This document shows, piece by piece, positions 9,872 to 21,154 of a stretch of DNA of 64,000 bases (its first letter is position 1; every line of letters starts with the position of its first letter). A model generated the notes under the pieces. The model made no database searches, was not told the DNA's origin, and was given only the letters and a program-made list of their open reading frames with translations. Source of the stretch: Enterobacter sp. kpr-6 (GTDB lineage Bacteria > Pseudomonadota > Gammaproteobacteria > Enterobacterales > Enterobacteriaceae); contig NZ_FOYH01000004.1 in the NCBI RefSeq assembly GCF_900116015.1, positions 62,001-126,000 of the forward strand, read 5' to 3'. A program made the translations under genes and the position numbers.

Positions 9872-9977
9872 CCCTCACCCCGGCCCTCTCCCCCAGGAGA
9901 GGGAGAAAACCAGCGTCGGGCTTAACAATGTGCTCGATCTGTTCCCTCTCCCTGAGGGAGAGGGTTAGGGTGAGGGG
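9872..9977. repeat. GC-rich palindromic intergenic repeat, copy 4
   Basis: Two hairpin units beginning CCCTCACCCCGG and ending GGGTTAGGGTGAGGGG, placed between the co-directional nrdD and nrdG genes. It may therefore be transcribed and form a stable structure in the nrdDG message. Confidence 0.9.
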
Positions 9978-9982
9978 AGATC

Positions 9983-12121
<2,139 letters not shown>

Positions 12122-12313
12122 GATCTCTCCATTGTTAAAAAACAGGTTATCCACAGAGGCGGGGATTTATGCACGGGCCGTATTTGTTTGAGTCATCAGC
12201 CTTTCCCCTTCGCCTGGCCCTTTTTATCCACAAGGTTGCGTGAAAAATCATCTAAACGATTGTTGTAATAGTAGACGATTGATACAACATGTAGGGCCGG
12301 GCCGCGATTTTAA

Positions 12314-12329
12314 TATCTATATATAGTGA
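12314..12329 (-). promoter_or_regulatory. Possible NrdR box upstream of nrdD
   Basis: TATCTATATATAGTGA resembles the NrdR consensus (ACAC-WATATATW-GTGT), matching the central alternating A/T core and the GTG arm. NrdR represses ribonucleotide reductase operons. Only one convincing box is seen, while NrdR usually uses a pair, so support is moderate. Confidence 0.45.
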
Positions 12330-12339
12330 TTTGCATCAA
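12326..12339. promoter_or_regulatory. Candidate FNR site upstream of nrdD
   Basis: GTGAT-TTGC-ATCAA matches the FNR consensus TTGAT-N4-ATCAA at nine of ten defined positions. FNR activation of nrdDG under anaerobiosis is known in enterics, and the position about 190 bases before nrdD is compatible. The rest of the 12122-12477 gap is AT-rich with no gene. Confidence 0.6.
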
Positions 12340-12477
12340 ACATGTTTGCGGTTTTATTGATGCAGGACAAAGTAAAAAGAAGACCGTAGAGAGGACGGGC
12401 GCTGCAGAGGGGATAAAATATTGTGCTTAACAAGTGCTTAAAAATGCAGCGAAAATGAGGGTTTGTGAGGTGAGGGA

Positions 12478-12574
12478 CCCCTCACCCCGGCCCTCTCCCT
12501 AAGGGAGAGGGAGAAGGGCAAGTCCGCGCTCGGGCTGTTCCCTCTCCCTAAGGGAGAGGGTTAGGGTGAGGGTG
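12478..12574. repeat. GC-rich palindromic intergenic repeat, copy 5
   Basis: CCCCTCACCCCGG start, two CCCTCTCCCTA-AGGGAGAGGG hairpins, GGGTTAGGGTGAGGG end. Lies just after the stop of treC on the treC side of the nrdD-treC gap. Confidence 0.9.
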
Positions 12575-12581
12575 AAAAAAC

Positions 12582-14237
12582 TCACCCCGTCACCCACCAC
12601 ACCGCCTCATACGGGCGCAGCGTCATCGGAGCAGGGGCATTGGCGGCCTCGTCATAATTACTCATCAGCACGTTCCACTCGCCCTCGCAATTATCCGGCT
12701 GCCAGGCGTGGCATTCTCCGCTGAGATTCGCCAGAACCAGCAGCGTCTGGCCCTGCCAGGTGCGGCGGTAACACCACAGCGCCGGGTGATCCGGGAGCAG
12801 ATCCTGATAATCACCGAAGGTCAGTACCGGCTCGCGTTTACGCAGCGCAATCAGCGTCTGATAGGTGTAAAACACCGATTTCGGATCGGCGAGTGCCGCC
12901 TGCACGTTCACCCGATCGGCGTTATCGCACAGCCCGATCCACGGCTCACTGTCGGTAAAACCGGCGTGCGGCCCTGCGTTCCATTGCATCGGCGTGCGGC
13001 CATTGTCGCGGGATTTACTGGCGAGGATCGCCAGCAAGGTGTCCGCATCCACCCCGGTGTTGCGCCCGGCGGCAAACATGTTATGGCTCTCCACGTCGCG
13101 GTAATCGGTGATGCGCGCAAAGTGCGGATTGGTCATGCCGATCTCTTCACCCTGGTAGATGTACGGCGTCCCCTGCATGCCGTGCAGCACCATTGCCAGC
13201 ATTTTCGCTGAAATTTCGCGGTATTCCCCCTCATCGCCAAAACGCGACACAATGCGCGGCTGATCGTGGTTACACCAGAACAGCGCATTCCACGCGACCT
13301 TGTGCATCCCCTGCTGCCAGTGGCTGAACAGCGCTTTAAGCTGCACATAATCGGGGGCAGCGAGCGTCCATTTTCTCCCGCCGGGGTAATCCACTTTCAG
13401 GTGATGAAAGTTAAAGGTCATCGACAGTTCGCTGCCATCAAGCGCCGCGTAGCGCTGGCAGTGTTCAAGCGTGGTGGATGACATCTCGCCCACCGTCATC
13501 AGCCCGCGCGGAGTAAAGACATCGCGGCTCATTTCACGCAAAAACTCATGCGCGCGCGGCCCGTCGGTGTAAAAACGCCGCCCGTCGCCCAGTTCGTCCG
13601 TCGGGAAATCCTGATCTTTAGAAATTAAATTCACTACGTCGAGGCGCAACCCGTCCACGCCGCGGTCGGCCCAGAATTCGCAGACCTTTTTCAGTTCCGC
13701 ACGTACCGCCGGGTTTTCCCAGTTCAGATCCGCCTGTTCAGGGGCGAAAAGATGCAGATAGTACTGACCGCTTTCGGCATGCCAGCGCCAGGCGCTGCCG
13801 CCAAATTTGGAAATCCAGTTGTTCGGCGGCGTCTCCGGGATGCCGTCGCGCCAGAAATAAAAGGCGCGGAAGGGACTGTTGGGATCGAGCGCTTCGCGGA
13901 ACCACGGGTGCTGCGTGGAGGTGTGGTTTAACACCATATCCAGCACGAGACGCATACCGCGCGCATGGGTCTGCGCCACCAGTTCGTCAAAGTCATCCAG
14001 CGTGCCGTAGGTTGGATCGATGGCGGTGTAGTTCGCCACGTCGTAGCCGTTATCAACCTGCGGAGAGATATAAAACGGGGTGAGCCAGAGGGCATCCACG
14101 CCGAGAGTTTTCAGATAATCCAGCCGCTGCGTGACGCCGCGTAAATCGCCGGTGCCGGAGCCGGTGGTGTCCTGAAAACTCTTTGGATAGATCTGGTAGA
14201 TCGTGCCGTTCTGCCACCAGTGAGGAAGGGTATTCAT
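12582..14237 (-). CDS. treC: TreC, trehalose-6-phosphate hydrolase
   Basis: Cytosolic GH13 enzyme splitting trehalose-6-phosphate into glucose and glucose-6-phosphate. About 551 residues. Family motifs in order: DMVLNHTSTQHPWF, GLRLDVVNLIS with the catalytic Asp, VGEMSS with the acid Glu, and NHDQPRIVSRFGD. ATG 14237 gives MNTLPHWWQNGTIYQIYPKS as in E. coli; upstream in-frame sequence is the intercistronic hairpin. Second gene of treBC. Confidence 0.96.
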   Translation of the reverse strand: MNTLPHWWQNGTIYQIYPKSFQDTTGSGTGDLRGVTQRLDYLKTLGVDALWLTPFYISPQVDNGYDVANYTAIDPTYGTLDDFDELVAQTHARGMRLVLDMVLNHTSTQHPWFREALDPNSPFRAFYFWRDGIPETPPNNWISKFGGSAWRWHAESGQYYLHLFAPEQADLNWENPAVRAELKKVCEFWADRGVDGLRLDVVNLISKDQDFPTDELGDGRRFYTDGPRAHEFLREMSRDVFTPRGLMTVGEMSSTTLEHCQRYAALDGSELSMTFNFHHLKVDYPGGRKWTLAAPDYVQLKALFSHWQQGMHKVAWNALFWCNHDQPRIVSRFGDEGEYREISAKMLAMVLHGMQGTPYIYQGEEIGMTNPHFARITDYRDVESHNMFAAGRNTGVDADTLLAILASKSRDNGRTPMQWNAGPHAGFTDSEPWIGLCDNADRVNVQAALADPKSVFYTYQTLIALRKREPVLTFGDYQDLLPDHPALWCYRRTWQGQTLLVLANLSGECHAWQPDNCEGEWNVLMSNYDEAANAPAPMTLRPYEAVWWVTG

Positions 14238-14258
14238 GGTCTGGTCCTGGTCAAAAAA

Positions 14259-14278
14259 AGGGGCGCAAATGCGCCCCG
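14259..14278 (-). terminator. Hairpin with T-run between treB and treC
   Basis: GGGGCGCAAATGCGCCCC with a run of seven T on the minus strand directly after it. It has the form of an intrinsic terminator but sits inside the treBC operon, so it may trim treC expression relative to treB. Confidence 0.75.
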
Positions 14279-14284
14279 AAACAC

Positions 14285-15703
14285 TCATATAATCTGTAGC
14301 GCGCCCTGGCGGAACTTACGCTGGTAAATCACCGTGGTCAGCGCCATCGGGACAATAATTGCTATCGCCATCGCCAGCGAGAAGACCTGCCAGTAGGGTG
14401 TCTGGATAGACAAAATACCCGGCAGACCGCCGACGCCAATCCCGTTTGCCATTACCCCGTACAGGCCGCATAGCAGCGCGGCCAGGCCGGAACCAATCAT
14501 CGCGCACAGCATCGGGAAGCGGTATTTCAGGTTGATGCCGTACATCGCCGGTTCCGTCACGCCGAGGAAGGCGGAAATCGCGGCCGGCACGGAAATTTCG
14601 CGCTCATTATGTTTACGGCTGACGATGATAATGCCCACTACCGCCGAGGCCTGCGCGATATTAGAGAGCGCAATCAGCGGCCACACCGGGGTGCCGCCAA
14701 GGCTCTGGATCATCTGCATGTCGATGGCGAGCGTGGTCTGGTGAACGCCGGTGATCACCAGCGGCGCATACAGGAAGCCAAACAGCGCCGCGCCAATCGG
14801 GGCGAAACTGCCGGTCATCAGGTGGCGCACCGCGAAGGCCACGCCGTCGCCAATCATGCGGCCAAAAGGTCCGATAAACGCATGGGCGAGGAACACCGCG
14901 AGGATCAGCGAGCACACTGGCACCACCACTAAATAGAGGTAATCCGGCACCAGGCGTTTTAAACGGATTTCAATAAAGCCGAGCGCCAGGCCCGCCAGCA
15001 GTGCCGGGATCACCTGCGCCTGATAGCCCACTTTCGCCACGCTGAACAGGCCAAAGTCCCAGACTTCCGGTGCCTGCGAACCCAGTAAGTAAGCGTTCAT
15101 TAACTGCGGCGACACCAGCGTCACGCCGAGCACGATGCCGAGGATCGGCGTGCCGCCCATTTTGCGCACCGCCGACCAGCAAATGCCCACCGGCAGGTAG
15201 AAGAAGATCGCCTCGCCAATCAGCCACAGGAAGTCGTAGACCGTTTTCAGCGCCGGGAACATCTGCGCCAGCGTCTGGCCGTTGCTCATCGGCACATCGC
15301 CGACCACGTTGCGGAAGCCTAAGATCAAACCGCCGCTGATAAGCGCGGGCAGCAGCGGGAAGAAGATCTCCGCGAAGTGGGAGATCAACTGCTCGTGCCA
15401 TTTCATATTTTTTCGGGCGGCGCGTTTCGCCTGCTCTTTATCCGCGCTCGCCTGCCCGATGGTGGTGATAAGCACCTGGTAGTAATCGCCCACGTTGGTA
15501 CCGATCACCACCTGGAACTGCCCGGCATTGGTAAAGCAGCCTTTGACCATCGGCAGTTCTTCAATGGCTTTCGGATCGGCAACCGCCGGATCGTTTAGCA
15601 CAAACCGCAGTCGGGTAATGCAGTGACTGACGGTGGCAATATTTTCCCGTCCGCCGACCAGAACGATCAGCCGATCAATATCAGTTTGTTGCACTTTGCT
15701 CAT
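14285..15703 (-). CDS. treB: TreB, trehalose PTS permease EIIBC
   Basis: Imports trehalose and phosphorylates it to trehalose-6-phosphate. 472 residues: an amino-terminal EIIB domain with the phospho-cysteine in VSHCITRLRFVLND (about residue 28), a linker, and an EIIC membrane domain of about ten segments with GGFRN/GTPILGIVLGVTLVSPQ and the TGVHQTTLAID motif. No EIIA is encoded here; in E. coli the glucose EIIA serves. Regulated by TreR through the palindrome upstream. Confidence 0.96.
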   Translation of the reverse strand: MSKVQQTDIDRLIVLVGGRENIATVSHCITRLRFVLNDPAVADPKAIEELPMVKGCFTNAGQFQVVIGTNVGDYYQVLITTIGQASADKEQAKRAARKNMKWHEQLISHFAEIFFPLLPALISGGLILGFRNVVGDVPMSNGQTLAQMFPALKTVYDFLWLIGEAIFFYLPVGICWSAVRKMGGTPILGIVLGVTLVSPQLMNAYLLGSQAPEVWDFGLFSVAKVGYQAQVIPALLAGLALGFIEIRLKRLVPDYLYLVVVPVCSLILAVFLAHAFIGPFGRMIGDGVAFAVRHLMTGSFAPIGAALFGFLYAPLVITGVHQTTLAIDMQMIQSLGGTPVWPLIALSNIAQASAVVGIIIVSRKHNEREISVPAAISAFLGVTEPAMYGINLKYRFPMLCAMIGSGLAALLCGLYGVMANGIGVGGLPGILSIQTPYWQVFSLAMAIAIIVPMALTTVIYQRKFRQGALQII

Positions 15704-15785
15704 GGTAGAACCTCATTAAGAGGGGGAATGGGTAGGGAAGCAATGACCTGGCCGCAAGCGTATCCGCGAATCGAAACAGAAGGAA

Positions 15786-15799
15786 CGGGAACGTTCCCG
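15786..15799. promoter_or_regulatory. TreR operator
   Basis: CGGGAACGTTCCCG is a perfect 14-base palindrome matching the known TreR operator, located about 85 bases upstream of treB and just beyond the end of treR. Release by trehalose-6-phosphate would induce treBC. Confidence 0.85.
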
Positions 15800-15841
15800 A
15801 AATCAGGTGAGGATCACACTATATCGGCGAAACGGGTGAGG

Positions 15842-16789
15842 TCAGGCGAGGTGAGAGGGGACGATGATCGTACGCGGATCGGCGCGACCGGTGATCTGAT
15901 CGATAAGCTGCATTGCGGCCATTTGCCCCGCCTGGGCATAACCGGGATCGACGGTAATCGTCTCCGGGTGCAGGAATTTCATCAGCGGCGTATTGCCGAC
16001 GCTGGCCAGTTGCAGGGAGGTGATGCGTTGCTCCTGGAGATACTTACTTGCGCCGAGCGCCAGCGTATCGGTGGCGCATACCAGCGCGGTGGTCTCATCG
16101 GTCAGCACCTGCGACACAAACTCGTAGCCCTGCTTCATTGCAAGGCCGGGGAGGGCGACGAGGGGCGTAAGCTGATGCTCTTTGCAGAAGGCGAGATAGG
16201 CCGCATGACGGCGCTGGCCGGTGGTCGCGTCGCTTACGGGGACGCCGAGAAAACTGATGTGGCGATGGCCCTGATCGAACAGTTTTTGCATCAGCAGATG
16301 GATTGCCCCTTCGTCGTCGTAACACACCGAGGCAAAGCCTTTTGCATCACGCGCCAGCAGCACCAGCGACGATTGCCAGGGCGCGAGCAGCGCTTCGGTG
16401 AGGCCGGTAAACCCGAACAGCACCACGCCGTCAATATTGCGCCGGCTGAGCATCCCTAAATGCTCCTCCACCAACGCCGGGGAAAACTGGCTTTCCATCA
16501 TGATGGGATCGTAGCCCTGGGCATAAAACGCAGGGAGCATGGTTTGTACCGCAAGGTTTTCCGACAGCGAATCAAGACGGGTGACAATAATGGCGACCAC
16601 TTTATCACTCTGCCCGCGCATGGCGCGTGCGGAGCGCGAAGGAGAAAAACCGTGCTGCTGCATCACTGCTTCCACCCGCTCACGGGTTTGCTCGCTCACG
16701 CCGCTTTCATTATTCAGCACGCGGGAAACGGTGGATTTCCCCACCCCGCTCAGTCGCGCGATGTCTTTGATTGTCAATCGGTTTTGCAT
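15842..16789 (-). CDS. treR: TreR, trehalose operon repressor
   Basis: LacI-family regulator of 315 residues. The helix-turn-helix TIKDIARLSGVGKSTVSRVL is at the amino terminus, followed by a periplasmic-binding-like effector domain sensing trehalose-6-phosphate. ATG 16789 is chosen because it begins MQNRLTIKD as in E. coli; the open frame upstream is unrelated. treR lies immediately upstream of treB, same strand. Confidence 0.96.
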   Translation of the reverse strand: MQNRLTIKDIARLSGVGKSTVSRVLNNESGVSEQTRERVEAVMQQHGFSPSRSARAMRGQSDKVVAIIVTRLDSLSENLAVQTMLPAFYAQGYDPIMMESQFSPALVEEHLGMLSRRNIDGVVLFGFTGLTEALLAPWQSSLVLLARDAKGFASVCYDDEGAIHLLMQKLFDQGHRHISFLGVPVSDATTGQRRHAAYLAFCKEHQLTPLVALPGLAMKQGYEFVSQVLTDETTALVCATDTLALGASKYLQEQRITSLQLASVGNTPLMKFLHPETITVDPGYAQAGQMAAMQLIDQITGRADPRTIIVPSHLA

Positions 16790-17268
16790 GCGTCCTTTCC
16801 CCTTCTGGCCTATTCGCCGCTCAATGCTACTGAATCCCGTCACAATGAGCAAAGCCTGCTTTCCTTTACATGCGTAATTGCAGCCTGTGGATTATTAACG
16901 AAAGCCGTAATTAATAATAAATAGGCTGATAATGATATTCACACTATAGAAAAATATATTTTCCAGAGCAGATTTTGTTTTATTTTTATTGAAACCTGAA
17001 ATAGCGAAACCGATCACGTTTTAACGTGCAGCTTAATGAATTTTTTTTCAGGAAACAGAGGTTCATTGCAAAAATGAAACGATGTGCTGAAATTTTTAAC
17101 GGCGCATGATTTTTTGTGAACGGCATCCGCGAAATATTTTCATTGTCAGACTATTCTTTGAACGTTCGTCGTATATCTCATCGATTTCTGTCTTTACCTC
17201 TGTCGTGGGGCGTCCCCACCCTGCGTGTTTTTTATATATGGAAATGATAAATCACTGGAGAATGTAAA
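16790..17268. other. 479-base gene-free region between treR and the TRAP operon
   Basis: AT-rich, with no credible gene on either strand. It contains an inverted repeat CACGTT-TT-AACGTG at 17015-17028 that could be an operator, and a ribosome site (GGAGAATG) just before dctP. In E. coli this position holds mgtA and its leader; no trace of either is visible here. Confidence 0.6.
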
Positions 17269-18246
17269 ATGAAACTGACGAAAAGCCTGCTGTCGCTCTG
17301 TATCGGTATTTCCGTATTAATCACCAGTCAATCTACGCTTGCCCAAACCTTCCGTGCCGCTGATGTTCACCCGGCGGATTACCCCAACGTTGTTGCGGTT
17401 AAACATATGGGTGAGAAACTGAGTGCCGCGACGGATGGGCGTCTGGATATTAAAACATTCCCCGGTGGTGTATTGGGCGATGAAAAACAGATGATTGAGC
17501 AAGCCCAGCTCGGTGCGATTGATATTATCCGCGTCTCGATGACCCCTGTGGCCGCCATATTGCCGGAAATTAACGTCTTCACTCTGCCGTATATTTTCCG
17601 CGATGAAGATCACCTGCATAAAGTGCTGGACGGCATGATTGGCAAAGAGATAGGCGATCGTCTTACGGCGAATCCTAAGTCCCGTCTGGTGTTTCTCGGC
17701 TGGATGGATGCGGGAACCCGTAACCTGATCACCAAACAACCGGTCAATAAAATAGACGATTTAAAGGGGATGAAAATCCGCGTTCAGGGTAGCCCTGTTG
17801 CCCTCGACACCTTAAAAGCGATGGGCGCGAACTCCATCGTTATGGGCGTGAGTGAAGTGTTCAGCGGTATGCAAACCGGCGTCATTGACGGCACGGAAAA
17901 TAACCCGCCAACCTTTGTGGCGCATAACTATTTGCCGGTCGTTAAAAACTATACCTGGAGTAAACACTTTATTATCCCGGAGCTGTTTTTATTCTCTAAA
18001 GCCAAATGGGATAAATTAGAAAAAGCCGATCAGGATTTGATTCTGAAGCTGGCAAAAGAGGCGCAGGCCGAACAGCGTACATTGTGGGAAGCCTATAACA
18101 CCAAATCGCTGGAAGCCATGAAAACAGGCGGCGTTCAATTCCACGATGTTGATACCAAACCTTTCTTTGAAGCCACGCAGTCCGTCCGCGATAAATATGG
18201 CAAAGGCCATGAAGATTTAATTAAACGTATTCAGGACGTGAAATAA
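17269..18246 (+). CDS. TRAP transporter substrate-binding protein (DctP family)
   Basis: Periplasmic solute receptor of a tripartite ATP-independent transporter. 325 residues with a signal peptide ending at TLAQ/TFRAAD (about 25 residues). The family features LGDEKQMIEQAQLGAIDI, LPYIFRDEDHL, and KIRVQGSPVALDTLKAMGA with the conserved Arg that salt-bridges a carboxylate are visible. Substrate is probably an organic or sugar acid, but cannot be named. First gene of a P-Q-M operon. Confidence 0.9.
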   Translation: MKLTKSLLSLCIGISVLITSQSTLAQTFRAADVHPADYPNVVAVKHMGEKLSAATDGRLDIKTFPGGVLGDEKQMIEQAQLGAIDIIRVSMTPVAAILPEINVFTLPYIFRDEDHLHKVLDGMIGKEIGDRLTANPKSRLVFLGWMDAGTRNLITKQPVNKIDDLKGMKIRVQGSPVALDTLKAMGANSIVMGVSEVFSGMQTGVIDGTENNPPTFVAHNYLPVVKNYTWSKHFIIPELFLFSKAKWDKLEKADQDLILKLAKEAQAEQRTLWEAYNTKSLEAMKTGGVQFHDVDTKPFFEATQSVRDKYGKGHEDLIKRIQDVK

Positions 18247-18308
18247 GCCTTTACGCAGGCAGAATTATTCTGCCTGCGTTAACCCTGTTAGCTTTGTGAG
18301 GTATTGCG

Positions 18309-18818
18309 ATGGGTGAACTTTATTCATCATGTATGGATATGCTTTACCGTATTTCTATGTGGGTGGCCGGAATAGCGCTGCTGGTCATGGTCGCCGTTAT
18401 TCCCGTTGGGATCTTCGCCCGTTATGTCATGAACAGCGCCCTCTCCTGGCCTGAACCGGTCGCCATTATCTGCATGGTGACCTTTACCTTTGTTGGCGCA
18501 GCGGTGAGCTACCGCGCAGGCTCGCATATTGCGGTCAACATGGTCATAGACCGCTTAGGCGAATCTGCCCGCCGCTTCTGTTTTATCGTCGCTGATTTAA
18601 TGCTGATGGCGATCAGCCTGTTTATTCTCTGGTACGGCACCTCGCTGTGCATGGATTTATGGGATCAGCCTGTCGCAGAATTCCCGCTGGTTACCGCCGG
18701 AGAAAACTATCTGCCGCTGCCCATCGGTTCGGCAATCACCATTCTGTTTATTATTGAGAAGATATTCCGTGGTTCCCAATATCAGCGTCCGGTTGTGATG
18801 CTGGGATCGACCAGTTAA
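18309..18818 (+). CDS. TRAP transporter small permease (DctQ family)
   Basis: 169-residue integral membrane protein with four predicted segments and the SYRAGSHIAVNM motif typical of DctQ, which joins the large permease to form the Na+-driven channel. Lies 62 bases after the binding protein and 29 before the large subunit. A GTGAGGT ribosome site precedes ATG. Confidence 0.88.
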   Translation: MGELYSSCMDMLYRISMWVAGIALLVMVAVIPVGIFARYVMNSALSWPEPVAIICMVTFTFVGAAVSYRAGSHIAVNMVIDRLGESARRFCFIVADLMLMAISLFILWYGTSLCMDLWDQPVAEFPLVTAGENYLPLPIGSAITILFIIEKIFRGSQYQRPVVMLGSTS

Positions 18819-18847
18819 TCCCCGGCCCGTTTCAGAAAGGAAAGCAG

Positions 18848-20134
18848 ATGGACGCATTTATTCTTGTCTTTACGCTCGGCATTATGTTGGCGATTGGGGT
18901 GCCGGTTGCGTATGCCGTTGGCATTAGCGCGATTATTGGGGCGTGGTATATCGAGATCCCGCTGGAAGCGGTCATGATCCAGTTAACCAACGGGGTGAAC
19001 AAATTTTCGCTGCTGGCGATCCCGTTCTTTATTCTCGCCGGGGCGATCATGGCGGAAGGCGGAATTGCACGCAGGCTGGTAAATTTTGCCTATATTTTTG
19101 TCGGCTTTATTCGCGGCGGTTTATCGCTGGTGAATATCGTGGCCTCAACCTTTTTCGGTGCCATTTCCGGATCGTCAGTGGCGGATACGGCGTCTATCGG
19201 CTCGGTGATGATCCCGGAGATGGATAAGAAAGGCTATCCGCGCGACTTCGCCGCCGCAGTCACGGCGAGCGGATCGGTGCAGGCAATTCTTACGCCGCCC
19301 AGTCATAACTCGGTGATCTACTCGCTGGCGACCGGCGGCACGGTGTCCATTGCGGCGCTGTTTATCGCCGGGATCCTGCCGGGCCTGCTGCTGAGCTTAA
19401 CCCTGATGGTGATGTGTATCTGTTTCGCCCACAAGCGCGGCTACCCGAAAGGCGAGCGCATCCCGTTTCGCCAGGCGCTGAAGATTTTTGTCGATACGCT
19501 CTGGGGCCTGATGACCGTAGTGATCATTATGGGCGGCATTCTTTCGGGGATTTTCACCGCCACGGAATCGGCGGCGATCGCCTGCCTGTGGGCATTCTTC
19601 GTCACCATGTTTATCTACCGTGATTACAAATGGTCGGAACTGCCGAAGCTGATGTACCGCACGGTGAAAACCGTCACCATCGTGATGATCCTGATCGGCT
19701 TTGCGGCGGCGTTTGGCGCGGTGATGACCTACATGCAGTTGCCGATGCGCATCACCGAGGCCTTCACCCACATTTCGGATAACAAATACGTCATCCTGAT
19801 GTGCATTAACATCATGCTGCTGTTGCTCGGTACGCTGATGGACATGGCCCCGCTGATCCTGATCCTGACGCCAGTGCTGCTGCCAGTGACCAATGCGCTG
19901 GGCATCGATCCGGTGCACTTCGGCATGATCATGCTGGTCAACCTGGGGATCGGCCTGATTACGCCGCCGGTGGGATCGGTGCTGTTTGTGGCCAGTGCGG
20001 TGAGTAAGCAGAAAATAGAGCAGGTGGTGAAAGCGATGCTGCCGTTCTATGCGGTGCTGTTCCTGGTGCTGCTGCTGATAACCTACATCCCGGCGATCTC
20101 GCTGTTCCTGCCAAAACTGTTTGGAGTGATGTAA
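18848..20134 (+). CDS. TRAP transporter large permease (DctM family)
   Basis: 428 residues, about twelve membrane segments. Family motifs: GVPVAYAVGISAI near the start, FFGAISGSSVADTASIGSVM around residue 100, TPPSHNSVIYSLA around 150, and NLGIGLITPPVG near the end. It carries the transport path. Last gene of the operon; an inverted repeat follows its stop. Confidence 0.92.
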   Translation: MDAFILVFTLGIMLAIGVPVAYAVGISAIIGAWYIEIPLEAVMIQLTNGVNKFSLLAIPFFILAGAIMAEGGIARRLVNFAYIFVGFIRGGLSLVNIVASTFFGAISGSSVADTASIGSVMIPEMDKKGYPRDFAAAVTASGSVQAILTPPSHNSVIYSLATGGTVSIAALFIAGILPGLLLSLTLMVMCICFAHKRGYPKGERIPFRQALKIFVDTLWGLMTVVIIMGGILSGIFTATESAAIACLWAFFVTMFIYRDYKWSELPKLMYRTVKTVTIVMILIGFAAAFGAVMTYMQLPMRITEAFTHISDNKYVILMCINIMLLLLGTLMDMAPLILILTPVLLPVTNALGIDPVHFGMIMLVNLGIGLITPPVGSVLFVASAVSKQKIEQVVKAMLPFYAVLFLVLLLITYIPAISLFLPKLFGVM

Positions 20135-20146
20135 CGGGCGTTTATA

Positions 20147-20195
20147 CCGGATGGCTGGCTGACGGGCGATGTGCTTTTGTCGGCCAGCCATCCGG
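20147..20195. repeat. REP-like inverted repeat / terminator
   Basis: CCGGATGGCTGGC at 20147-20159 pairs with GCCAGCCATCCGG at 20183-20195. Placed between the convergent TRAP operon and the next gene, it looks like a REP-type palindrome, distinct from the CCCTCACCC repeats. Confidence 0.7.
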
Positions 20196-20200
20196 CAAGA

Positions 20201-20836
20201 TTATTCCTCAAAGATTTCACTCATCTCTTCGGCAAGCATGAGCATTTCACCCTCGTAATATTTGAATTTTATCTGACCAAAACCTGCGGCATGCCAGGTC
20301 TCTATCGTTTTGCCTTCTTCCTTTACCCTCAAATGGCAGACGTTTTTAAACACTCTTTCTTTGCCATCAATGTCTAACGGCAAATCTTCAAAGCCGACAA
20401 AGGTGTAGTGGCTGTATCCGTCGAAATCAATCTCTGTGCGCTCACCGGTGCTGGCGGTGATTTGCGTACCTTTCCCGCTAAGTTTAAAAGATTGTCCAGG
20501 CGCGACCTGTTCCGGGTGAGTCGGGGCGGTAGTCCAGTCAACGGTAACGTCAGGCGTATTGCGATCGCTCATGCTCCAGTTGACTGAACGCAGCAGTTTT
20601 CTGCCGCTTATGTCATAGATAAGCGTATTGCGTATGTTTCCATTAACCGTATCCATTTGAATGGCGGGCTTTCCATTAACGTCGATTTTGGCCGTAGAGA
20701 CGACAGAGTCGCCCATCTGATAAGAAATATCGGCTTTGAGGGGGAAGCAATCGGAAAAGGAGGGGGCAGCGAAAACCGGGGCGGTCAGCGCGAGCGGCAA
20801 AAAAGAGGCCAGAATAGCCAGGCGGCGAGGTGTCAT
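20201..20836 (-). CDS. Secreted periplasmic protein of unknown function
   Basis: 211 residues with a clear signal peptide (MTPRRLAILASFLPLALTAPVFAAPS, cleavage near residue 23). The mature part is beta-rich, with one Cys pair candidate (DCFPL near 30 and NVCHLRV near 168) and an acidic carboxy terminus (EMLMLAEEMSEIFEE). I do not recognise the family. Not in an operon; convergent with the TRAP genes. Confidence 0.7.
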   Translation of the reverse strand: MTPRRLAILASFLPLALTAPVFAAPSFSDCFPLKADISYQMGDSVVSTAKIDVNGKPAIQMDTVNGNIRNTLIYDISGRKLLRSVNWSMSDRNTPDVTVDWTTAPTHPEQVAPGQSFKLSGKGTQITASTGERTEIDFDGYSHYTFVGFEDLPLDIDGKERVFKNVCHLRVKEEGKTIETWHAAGFGQIKFKYYEGEMLMLAEEMSEIFEE

Positions 20837-20926
20837 AGATTTCCCTTACTGTAGATACGTCCTGTATTGGTGTAAGAGGGGATTATAAAGGGCTACCGAC
20901 CATCATCCCCTTGATGAAATCTGATT

Positions 20927-20962
20927 TTCCACGCAGGAGCGTGTCGGGAAAGTGGCGTTATG
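20927..20962 (-). pseudogene. RidA-family relic (about 12 codons)
   Basis: On the minus strand this encodes HNATFPTRSCVE, against HNATFPARSCVE in the intact ridA at 22.7-23.1 kb. At DNA level about 32 of 36 bases match ridA 22732-22767, in the same orientation. The match stops abruptly on both sides. It is a fragment of a ridA copy or paralogue lying at the left edge of the AT-rich patch. Confidence 0.7.
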
Positions 20963-21154
20963 ATCCCGGTAAATCTTGATTTAGCAGGGTCATTCGGGTC
21001 CTTTTTGCTTATAAAAATTCCCGATGTCAATGGCTAAGGTTTTACTACTCGCATGTAAATGAATTCTTAAAAATCTCCTTTTTTGCATTGACGAATTTCT
21101 TTAAGAAAAAACGTTAATACAATGGCTTATTTTCAAAAAGCGAAAGGAGATATC

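Noticed and set aside
21122-21154. Upstream ATG 21122 for the possible toxin
   Set aside because: ATG 21155 has a far better ribosome site (AAAGGAG) at correct spacing.
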